Assembly (NCBI GenBank): GCA_022385805.1
Contig: MU277731.1
Span: 108,802-172,801 of the forward strand
Origin: Pilatotrama ljubarskyi
Taxonomy: Eukaryota > Basidiomycota > Agaricomycetes > Polyporales > Polyporaceae
Direction of reading: 5' to 3'
Length of the DNA: 64,000 bases
Shown here: positions 40,109 through 50,000 of the stretch, one piece after another
Layout of the letters: each line of letters starts with the position of its first letter
Numbering within the stretch: position 1 is the first letter of the stretch
The notes under the pieces: model-generated
What the model saw: the letters and a program-made list of their open reading frames with translations, nothing else
The model's database searches: none
What the model was told of the DNA's origin: nothing
Made by a program: the position numbers and the translations under genes

Positions 40109-43100
40109 CTAAGGTGGCAGAAGCCGCTCCTTATCTGTGACAGTCCTGATCCAGATCTCCCCCGGCCGACTACGAACCACATTAGCGTTATGCGCAACAT
40201 ACGGGACCACGTCGTACTCTCGGGCGCCCACTGGGCGCCTGTGGCGTAGATCCCGGAGTAGACGAGGACGCACCTTTTCTCTCTCAAGATCCTGAAGACA
40301 CTCCGCTGCGCCTCCTCGCGCGCGGCACGCTCCGGACTCAAGCCCGCCGCAGCGCCGACCGCACGCGGGGGGAACGCTCCACGACATCGCGCTTGCAAGT
40401 CCGCCAGGCCCTCGTTCGTGCCCTCCGCCTCGACGACGACGGTGCCATACCACCCCGGGTCGACGAACCACGCCCCGCCCGGGCCTGGGCCGGGCCCGAC
40501 ATCCCGCGGGACGGTGAGCCGGAAGGGTTTCCCGCTCGCTGAGGGGCGAATCGTGAACGACGAGCGATGCACCCAGCGCACGACCATATGATGCCCGCCC
40601 TGTGGTCTAGGCAAATAGCGCTTCACCGTCAGACGCATGAGCGCAAGAGTAAAAGGAAGGAGAAGACGCACGTCTCGGTCTTCACGCGATCCTGGATGAG
40701 CTGCAGGTTCGCCGCGATCTCCTCCCCCCATGGCGCAACGTCGATGTGGCAGACGGGGTTCCCGCTGCCCATCGTGCGCACGACGCGGTGGAAGTACGAC
40801 GGCGGGAACGCGAGCGTCGGCAGGTACTTGGGCAGGTCACCCACGCGCGAGTAGGTGTAGTCCAGGTCCTGTCGAGCCCAATCCGGTAAGTACGATGAAT
40901 AGCGACTTCAAAAGCGCCAGGGTGGCTCGCAAACCGCAAAGGCGCTCAGAGAACATGGTACGTACAATGAGATATCCGCCATCCCACACCATGCGCCCGA
41001 CGTTGCCCTCATCCCCAACCGCTGTGTCCCACACGACGTCACCGGGCCGCATGAGGTGAACCACCCCAGCGCGTTTCAGCTCCTTCTCGCACTCGAGCAC
41101 GCTCGCGTCCGACAGCCAATCACCTTCAGGCGACGGCACGAAGACCTGCAGTAGTGGGGCGCGGCGAAGGCGGAACAGCGGCGAGTGGAAAGTGCCCCCT
41201 CCCCCACCATAGACAGACGGCGCAGCAGATGTCTGGCCAGCCATCGACGGCGCGCGGGCATGCCCGTACACGTGCCCATGGTGAGAATGGTTGAAGGACG
41301 ATGTGGGCGAGGGCGCGCGGCTCGAGCTTCGGGAGAAGCTCTTCTTCGCGGCTTGCATGTTGTTTATCGACGTTGTTGACCTGACCGATGGAAGGCCTCT
41401 ACCGCGCTGAGGGCTCGTCGGCGGAGACGTGGTGGTAGCAGCGTTAGCGCGCGCATCCGCCTCGGCTTGCACGCGCAGGCGGAGGACTACGCGGGTGTAG
41501 GATCGACACGCTGCTTGGAGCGACTGTATTAGCGCGCGCTGCTTGCGGTTTCGCTCCCTGTTCTCCGTCTGCAGGTACGTCTCTGCGTACCGTGCGAACT
41601 GGTGCGGGGGTAGAGAGACCCCGTGCATGTACGCATTCAGGTCCTAGAAGGCAAAAGCATGAACTCAGTACAACGAAGCAGGGCCATGCGCCTCCGCACA
41701 ATTAACGCACCGACAGCGTCAAGGACAGCGGCTCGTTCTCCGCGAACGTCCAGCGAGAGTAGCCGACCGTGCGCAAGTAACGCTCGAGAATCAACTCGGT
41801 CAGCTCGCGGGTATCATACAGGCATGAACGGATAGTCTTGCTGGAGCTCGAGAGTGCGAGCCAGTCGGTGAACGCTAGGTACGGGAGCAGCTGCACAAGG
41901 AGGGCGGGCTCCTTGACATGCTTCTCGAGTGGATAGAAGGTTGGTTCTTTTGGTTCCTCGGGCTCCAACGCGGGCTCAGTGCCTTGGTCGGTCGCGTCGG
42001 GGACAGGCTCAGGAATCGGGTCAGCAGCAGGGGCAACGTTCTCGATACCATCAGGGCGGGACTTGTCTAGTGCCTTACCGCGCCGCTGCGAGCGTGCGCG
42101 TGCGTATTCCTCAGGAGAGACCGGACTGCGCGGAGACTGAGGCGGAGGCGTCTTTGTCTGCCGCGGCCTGTCTGCTGGCGTAGTCTCCTCCGGACGCTTC
42201 TTCTTTGGGGTGATTGGAGCAGAGCCATCCATGCTACGCGTACCAGCTGTTCCGGTCTCGTGCCGTTCCTCCCGTGCAGCAGAGCTCCGGGAAGGGAGCG
42301 ACTTGGCCTGCGGAGGGGGATTGCTGACGGGCACTGGCTGCTCGTGCCGCCTCCTGGCACTGGAAGAAGGCCCGGTCGGCGCACTAGTGCCATTGGGAGC
42401 GATACCCTTTGTAGCGCTCAGCTTCTCCATCTGCCGTTCAGTGAGGACCTTGACGGGACGCGTCGGCACTGGCGACTCGGACGAGATGACGCGCGGAGGA
42501 GGCGAGCGCATCACCTCTGCACTCCTACGCTCGGGAAGAGGCTTCTCGTTCCGGAGATTGATAGGCGACCCCAGTGCGGACGCGGGGGCGGGAGCAGGGG
42601 CGGGCATACTGCTTCCATTCACCGGTTCGGCAGATTGATGCGCGTGCCTTGCTGATGTATCCCGGTCCCGCACCCGGGACGAAGGCGGCGGGGGCGCGTC
42701 ATCGACCGGGGTAGGCGGCTTGGCGCCGAGCGTCGTCGGCTGCGCCTGTGGCTGAGGTGGCTGCTGGGAAGCGTCGGCGACCCTCGTGACGCGGGAGCGC
42801 GACTTGCTCAGCTTCCGAGCGCGGGGGCGCGATTGCGGCTCTGGGGGCGTAGGGAGGCCGGTGGGGACGGAAGGGGGACTCTGCAGGTTTGAGACGGAAG
42901 GACGGCGCGTAGCCATCGCCTTTGCGGGCGCGGAGTCTGCGGTGGGCTCACTTAGGCTGCGGCCCATGACCAAGGGTACGCTCGTGTCCTCCTTCAACCT
43001 CCTTTCCGTGGCATCTGGGGACTTAGGGGACGTGGATCGAGGGGTTGGGTACCCGTTCACGAAGTGACTAGACCCATCACTACGCTCGGTCATTGGAGAT

Positions 43101-43984
43101 CTCTCGGGCGCATCCTTCACCTCCGAGTCGAGCGTCGTGATAGCCATCCAAGCTGTAGGCTCGATGATCTCCGCTTCAGCCTCTGCTGCGGCCATGGCTG
43201 CGAAGATGAGCGGGCGGCCTTGGATGGGGCCGCGGTGGGTATGCGGGTAGGGCGACTGCTCCGGTCTCGGATGTGTGGGAGCGGGCGGGGGAGGAGGAGA
43301 GGTCTGGCGAGGCATTCTCGGGGGAGAGGGTGACTTTTTGGCTCTGGCAGGAGGCTGAGAAGGGTTCGTGGGAGAGCGTCTGCGTGGAATAGGATACCGG
43401 GTGTCCGATTCTGGAGAGAGCAAGCTGTGATCGAGATCAAACGCACGCGGAACGTTGTGCAGCTTCTGGGATCGCTCTGTCCCCGACTGTTGCTGCTGCT
43501 GTGGCGGCGGCGGCGGCTGCTTCTGCTGTTTTGTGTGCCGGATCGGCGCAGGTTTTGGTCGGATATCGAAGGCAGGGTGGAGAGGAGCAGATGGTCTTTC
43601 GCTACTGTTGGACACCTGAGGAGCGGAGGAAGAAGCAGCGGGCTTCGACGGAAGGTCGCTATGGCTGGCGGGAGGATCGGGAGGAGAAAGACCTGGAGGT
43701 CTCTCTGGCACAGTGTCACCTGTGCGTCTTGATATCGTCGAACTCGGTGGCTGCACGTCAACCGTTGCTGCCGGTATAACAGGCGGCGTCGGGACAGGAG
43801 GTGTGGCTGCAGCGTGCGTCGTACCTAAGCTCGCCGTTTTCGCGTCTCCCGCGTTCTCGCTCTCGGCACCGTCTGCCGCCAAGAGGGCGTCGAGGGGAAA
43901 GTTGAAGCCACTCAAATGGAGTGATTGCAGCTGCAGCTCAGGGGGCGCCCGTCGATCGCGAGGGGCAGAGCTGGAATGGAGTCC
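40109..43984 (-). CDS. Pro/Ser-rich protein with F-box-like domain, 5' end unresolved
   Basis: Minus-strand gene whose body lies in one long exon (about 41710-43984). It begins with an N-terminal FNFPLDALLAADG segment and about 550 residues of low-complexity Pro/Ser/Arg sequence including a Pro-Gln run (PPPPPQQQQQ). An F-box-like helical domain follows: LLVQLLPYLAFTDWLALSSS and SKTIRSCLYDTRELTELIL. After short introns comes a folded C-terminal part (DLNAYMHGVSLPPHQFARYAE, RAGVVHLMRPGDVVWDTAVGD, TLAFPPSYFHRVVRTMGSG, GPGGAWFVDPGWYGTVVVEA), ending GEIWIRTVTDKERLLPP at TAG 40109-40111. F-box proteins select substrates for SCF ubiquitin ligases; that role is inferred. No ATG lies in frame near the 5' end. 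The frame is open only back to a TAG that forms a good splice acceptor (43985), so at least one upstream exon exists (candidate 44097-44231). Confidence 0.68.
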
Positions 43985-44735
43985 CTAACCACACCAATCA
44001 CCGACGTCAGCGATCGAATCCGCCCCCGGAACCGAACACGGCGCCATGCCGGGCGCGCCGCCCCATGCATGCGTCCAACGAGGCACCAACACTCACCGGA
44101 CGCGCTTCGAACTCCCTTAGCGTGGCTGATGCTTGCGCTTGCGACTCTCCAGCTGGTGCGGATGCGGGAGCGGAGGGCGCGATCGGTGGTGACGGGGCAG
44201 ACAAAGGAGCAAGAGGAGGAGGAGTCGGGGGCTGTAGTCACCACGCGCGGTCAGCACGAGGGCCTCGCTAGAAATACAAGGACGCGCAGGAGGGGATGGG
44301 AACGCGCGACGGGGGCACGGAGATGGGAAGAAGCTTAAATGGCGATCGCAATGTCCCCTTCTCTTCTCGACGCGCCCACGTGACCGCCAGAAACGTGGGC
44401 TCCAGAACGGCCAGCGTAATGCCCACAGGGCTGCCGCGATATGTCCGTGCAGCGCGTGTGTTGCGCGGCCGTGCGAGTGGGAACGCAAAGACGTCCTCGG
44501 ACCGTTCGCGCGCGTCGCGAGCCAAGCTGCAGGACGCGACGCGCGCCCCGCGCCCCTTTATTTCCGCTGTACAGACGATCAAACACGTCATCGCCGTCCC
44601 GGCCTCTGGGCGGCATGACGGGCTCATTGAACTGCCAGCACCGCCGACGTAATCCACGCGTCGACAGGCACGACCGTCCTTCCGCCCGCGCGCAGCTTGG
44701 TATAACCCCCGTATTGAACAACAGACAAATCTCAC

Positions 44736-46268
44736 CTTGGCATGATGGGTATTGCTTGTACTCGCACCCGCTGCCGCCGTGCTCGTGTGCGAATCTGACG
44801 TACTGCGCGCGATGGGCAAACCAAACGCGGCGCGCAGGGAGTACTTTCGCCTTCGCGGTGGCCCACCTGTCGTCGCTACCGAGCTCGTCGAGGGGTGTGA
44901 TGTCAGAGTCGGCGCTGCTGCCGGCTTCGATGTCGACGTCGATGTCGCGGCAGGGGGAGCGGTTGAGCCGGCCGTCTTCGCACCTTCAGACGACTTCGAC
45001 GGCTCAATTGCCGGACGTGAAGGACTCATCGGCCTCTCCGTATTGGACGCGGGGCTTGTTGTCGCAAGCGTATGCATCCTCGCGCGTTTCGGTCTGGAGA
45101 ACTTGTCCTCCCCTCCCTCTTGGTCGATGACCACCACCGCACCAGGATTAGTCGCGGAAAGGCCCGCGGCGGGAGAAGGGATGGGAGACGCATTGGCGGG
45201 GAACACGATCGGTGAGCTTGAGCTTGCTTGAGGCTCCGGAGAGTTGGTCCGCGTCCGCGTCTGCGTTCGCGCATGTTCGACGGGGCCTGTTTGCTTCTGC
45301 ACTTCATTATTAGCTCGGCCCGACTGTGCGTCTGCCTCCTTTGAGTTTGAGTTCAAGTTCGACGAGGCGGGGGCCGGGGAGTGCGCTCGCGAGCTTTCGA
45401 GCGTCGGACGGTTATTAGGTGACGATGAGGAAGAGGGAAGAGGTGCGTCCCTCTCAATGTGACGCTCCCCGTCGAAGATCCTTTTGCGCGTCACCTTGCG
45501 CGCGGGTAAGGGCACGCGCTCACCGACCGCGGGACGCACTCCGGTCTGCTCCTTCCGCGGACCGTCGCCACCTTCTTGAAGCTCTTCTCCCTTCGCCATT
45601 GGAGGCGCGTCCGCGCTCTTGCTGCTACTGCCTGGGGCCTCCTCTCCGCGGCCTTCCACGCCCGCGCTCTTGTCCGCGACGACGCGCTTCTGAGTGACCT
45701 TCCGCGCAGGCAGAAGCACGCGCTCGCCCTCAATTCGTGTCCCGTGTCTGCCTAGTCCCGTCGTGCTCCCGCTCGTTCCCGACACAGTAGTCTCGTCACT
45801 GCGCATGCGCGCCACCTCCGGCCGTTCTGCACTCTGCCCTCCTACCTCCACCTTCACCTCTCCCTCCGCAGCCTGCTCTTCGAGTCCCTCCTTCCCCTCT
45901 TTCAGCGCCGCCTTAGACTTGGCCCTGTCGAGCTCCCTCTGTTTTCGCCTCTCTTCCCTACCCTCCGAGCTCTTCTGCTGCTGCAATGGCGGCGGCGCGG
46001 GCACCTGCGTAGCGCTCCTCTTTGGCGCGAGAGCGATCGGGCCCGAGACAAGCGGCTTCAGCTTGAGGGCCGACCCGTCCTCGCCGCGGCGCGCGCCCGT
46101 GAAGCGCGCATATAGAGGCGTTTCGGGCGGAGCGCCACCTCGTTGCGCTGCCCTGGCGGCAGCAGAAGTGGCAGAGAGGTGTATGGGCGCGGAGACGGAC
46201 GGTGCGTTGGAGGAAGAGGGCGAGGGAGAGGAGAGGGACGTGGTGCGGTTCCGGCGGAGGTGCTTCAT
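44736..46268 (-). CDS. Low-complexity Ser/Pro/Lys-rich protein of unknown function (first 511 codons)
   Basis: ATG 46268 starts MKHLRRNRTTSLSSPSPSSS and the frame is clean for 511 codons to a strong splice donor (AAG then GTGAGA at 44736/44735). Past that point the open frame continues to 44268 but turns into unconvincing sequence, so the exon probably ends here. The protein is disordered-looking, with a basic coiled segment (EERRKQRELDRAKSKAALKEG). It also has a duplicated motif, RVLLPARKVTQKR (about residue 180) and RVPLPARKVTRKR (about residue 248). Near the exon end is RRRKYSLRAAFGLP, a likely conserved short motif. No function recognised. It may be a separate gene or the 5' part of the F-box gene immediately downstream, since the splice phases are compatible. 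The LTR retrotransposon sits 300 bp upstream of its start. Confidence 0.62.
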
Positions 46269-46568
46269 CCTCGTCTACAATGGTACAGTCGTGCGGTATA
46301 CGTGAAAGGTCGTCTAGAAGTAGTGGTCTAGGGAAGGTGAGTAGGCGCGGGACAATGAGGGTGAGTGTGGGGATGAGGGGCGTACTCGAACTTGTTTGAA
46401 AAGAAGCACTTACGAGAACGCGAAGGTGAGAGTGAGAACGAGCGAGAGCCCGAAAGTCGTCGGAGCCCGTATGTAGGGGTATGTCGCAGGTGTTGTTCGT
46501 GAGCGTAGTGTGTGTGCGTGAGGCAGTCGTATGAGTGGTGGGTTTCGTCAGGCCGAGGCGAGCTATAT
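46269..46568. other. Residual promoter of the 46268 gene, abutting the retrotransposon
   Basis: 300 bp between the start codon of the minus-strand gene and the 5' LTR. It ends with TATAT, the left target-site duplication. No gene. Confidence 0.55.
46564..46568. repeat. Left target-site duplication TATAT
   Basis: TATAT immediately precedes the LTR start TGTAGC and is repeated exactly after the 3' LTR (56118-56122), the 5-bp duplication expected for Ty3/gypsy integrase. Confidence 0.9.
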
Positions 46569-46874
46569 TGTAGCGCTGGGACGTTCATTGGCTCTCGAAG
46601 AGCTTACCTAACCTTCCTTTTCTGGCTGTCTCTCGTTCCTTATTCCGTATTTCATTTTACCCCAGTCGCTCGTTTGCTACTCCCGACTATTTGTCTCTTT
46701 TTCCTCTTGTTTGTACGACACAGTTTTCGCTCTCCCGTAGCGTATAAAAACCCTGTACCTCCGTCGTAGTCGAGCAGCGTTCTTGTTCGCAATCGACAGA
46801 CCATACACCTGTCTCTTGCCGGTCCGTTCTTGTGTTCCGCCACCGATTACCTCTTTGGGATTGCGAGCGTCACA
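46569..46874 (+). repeat. 5' LTR (306 bp)
   Basis: Starts TGTAGCGCTGGG and ends AGCGTCACA. It contains a TATA box (TATAAAAA, 46743-46750) followed by the probable transcription start and R region. It matches the 3' LTR except at 46597 (G, against A), 46803 (A, against G) and 46862 (T, against C). Confidence 0.96.
46743..46750 (+). promoter_or_regulatory. TATA box in the 5' LTR
   Basis: GCGTATAAAAACC within the LTR, the probable core promoter for the retrotransposon transcript. The identical element occurs at 55986-55993 in the 3' LTR, where it could drive read-out into the flank. Confidence 0.7.
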
Positions 46875-47066
46875 TCTTTTTGACAGCACACGGCTCTTCT
46901 TTCGACTTGACTCTACACTCTCGACTCTCGTCTACACTCTAGCTTCGTTCAAAAGTCTTCCTTGTCTGGGTCCCTGGGTCTGATCAACCTTCGGTTCTCG
47001 ACGCCTACAAGACAACCCCTTCCCCATCTCGACTATCTCCGACCTCGAATACCTCTCGCTCGCACC
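46875..47066 (+). other. Retrotransposon leader between 5' LTR and gag
   Basis: 192-bp CT-rich leader. The ATG at 47067 sits in a strong context (CGCACCATGG). The frame is open upstream to 46962 but only through non-ATG codons. The primer-binding site expected at 46875 is not a canonical TGG-starting tRNA complement. Confidence 0.6.
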
Positions 47067-50000
47067 ATGGCACCGTCCACGCGCCGTACTCGCAGGAGCC
47101 CCTCGCCGGAGCCTACCCCAGGCGAGTTTTCTACACCCATCTCACGCACTGACAACTCTTTCGGCAGCTCTCTGAGCACCGTCCGCTCTGAACCAGAGCG
47201 GCGGTCTGCATCCCCTGCTGCCGACGGCCAGACACCTTTGACTTATAGTCAGGTGGTCGCCTCGAGACCCCCCTCGCCTGCCTACGGGCGCGAGGAGACA
47301 TCCCCGTCGCTTCGTGCACGGGAGACCTCTGTAACAAATGTTACGAATGAAAATGGTTCTTCTACAACAAGGAACGAGCGCATGCCCGAGACGTCGAGCT
47401 TGCGCTTCCGTACCGCCACGGTCGAGTCGGTTGCCGACTACGACAACGGTTCGGACTGGACTGAGGTCCGCTACAAGCACCGCAGCCGCAGTGCTGACGA
47501 TAACAGGCGTGAGATGCCGCCGCACATGAGAGGTACGCCAATGTCTGAGGTCCCGGCCCATGGCACCTCGCCTACCAGTGAGATGAGTAGCCCGTACTCG
47601 CATGGCGAGGGCTCGTCCAACCTGAGAACGTTCCGTAAAGGCAAAGCTGTCGACCCCGCCAATTGGGGTGCAGTTGGCATTGATCCAGAAGAGATGGATC
47701 CTGAAGCTCAACGTCGAGAGCTCGCGCGTTATGAGGCTGAGAGAACCTCTTCTGAGCACGGCAAGGGGCCGTCAGCTAGCCCATGGATTGCCCGAGAATC
47801 CACTGCTGCGGTGACCAGCATGTCGACTTCATCAAGTTCGCACACTGCTGCTGAGACTATTGGCAGGACCGCAGCGGTACCCGCAGCTCCTGACCGACTG
47901 CCTGAGACTGACCACGAGCGTGCTGAAGCCATACTCAGTCAGATGGAGGCTCTCCGCCTCGAGTTCGCTAAACTTCAGCTCAAGGGACAGCATGCTTCGC
48001 CGCAGGCTTCACCCCGGGTGAAGATCGAGGAAACTACTCCTCGAGTGCCCCCTTCCCCGTATAGGCCCCGGGATCGCTCTCCAAGCATGGATACAGGCCT
48101 CAGACGGGCCTCTACCACTCATGAGTTGGAGGCGAGCGGGCTTGCTGAGGCCGTTGTGGACTTCACCCTTCGGCATAGTTCTGATGCACAGAATCGCGAA
48201 GGCCCGGGGATGGGTACGCTAAAGCCATCCTCGCAGGTTCAGCCAGAGAGCTACCTGGGACATGCTTTCCGTGACCTCGCGGGCAGGCACGATTCCGAAA
48301 AATTGCACCGATCCCCCACTCCTGCACACTACTGCGGTAGACCAGGCAAACCTTCCGACTCATCCTCGAGCTCGTCGAGCTCGAACTTGAACGGACACCC
48401 GGCTTGCGACTGCCGAGGACGGCCGAGTGTTCCAGAACCCGCTGCTGGCCCTCCTCAACCTCGAGTACCTGTTCTGAAGCCGCGCGAGCCAAGGCTCTAC
48501 CGGGGGGTTGCAGACCTGCAGACATATTACAAGTTCGTGCAGGAGATGAGCGAATACATTGATGGATACCAAATCCCACCGCATAAGCATGCGATCAATA
48601 TATCTTACTTCCTGGCTGATAAGGCCTATGAGTGCTACTTGAATACCGTATCCGGGAACCACGGGACTTGGACACTTCGGCGGGTCCTCGTGGAATTGTT
48701 CAACTACTGTTTCCCTGTCGACTTCCGTCAGCGCATGCGCGAGAAGCTCGCGAGAGCTTCGCAAGGAGGACGTACCGTCCGAGACTACGTGTATGAACTG
48801 AAAGGGCTCTTCTTGATGGTCGGAAACCTGACAGAGGAGGCCAAAGTTGAGAAACTCTGGTACGGACTGAAAGGGTACTTACAGGCCGAGCTATACCGCG
48901 CACGCCTCTCTCCGATGGTTTCGTCTTGGGACGAAGTGCAGGCGGCTGCGGAGATCGCTGAGCTTGCGCACGCTGCCAGCAGTTCAGCGGAGCGACAAGC
49001 GGGCCGACATGGCCAGAACAGCATGCCGAGTTCCAACCCCATGGCGACTTCGGAACGTCCCCGGGAAGAAGCCCGGCGGCGTGAGCGCGACCGTGGGCGG
49101 CGGGCTGACAAACCGAACACTCTCCGAAATGGAGACCGCCCAAGCGTGCACCGTGAGCACAAGCCTCGGGAGCCGCCTCTAAGCGGGAACCCCGGGGCCA
49201 ACCCGAGCGGATCTGGTAGGAACACCTCATCAGCGCCGAGAATGTCGGACCGCGAGATGAAGGACTTACAAGCCACAGGGAAGTGCTTCATTTGTAAAGA
49301 GAGCGGCCACTTGTGGCGCAACTGCCCGACGCGGAACCGTGTGACGTCCAGCAGCAAAGGGAAGCCTCCCGGCATGTCTGCATACAGCATCGGGGTTCAG
49401 ATTGACGACCCCGAGGAGCTGCGTTCCCTAGCGGATTCTACTGCGCACATAGAAGAAATCGAGTTCAACAACATTGAGTTAGTTGATCTGTCCGATACGG
49501 CATCCGATATGGACAGCCTACCTAGCCTGCAGACGGTTACGACTATCCGCTTGCAGCGAGGCCCAAGTCAACTCGGGTCTTGGCCAGGGCGCGCACACGC
49601 TGCGGAGGTCCGAGCGGAGTCATCGTCGGCCTCTTCGGCCAGTTCCGAGCTGCCTCGGTTGCCGTCGTCCTCATCGTCTTCGTCCTCGTCGTCATCACCA
49701 TCGGAGCCCTCTGATTGTGGGAGTATGCCCAGTCTCGTGAGCGTCCCGAACTCCAGTACTGATGGCTCAGGCAAGCTGTTGAACATACCAGATCAGAAGC
49801 GCAGTCCGAGTTGGGACCACTGTGACGGCTTCAGGCGGACGGATGGGGCCTCCTTGGGCCCACAAGCAGCTCCTCTGATGGCAGAAGAGACCACTCCGAC
49901 CGCGGAGAACCCGGGTCCGGACTACCCCAAGTTGGATGGCTTGAGCGAGGAGGGACGCGCGCGGTCAGGACTGGAACTGCCATTGACAGATCGAGAACGC

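Noticed and set aside
43913..43915. F-box gene start at 43915
   Set aside because: The codon is TTG and the frame continues upstream to a splice acceptor, so it is an internal exon position.
46962..47066. Start of the Gag-Pol frame at 46962
   Set aside because: The codon there is TTG. The first ATG, in excellent context, is at 47067.
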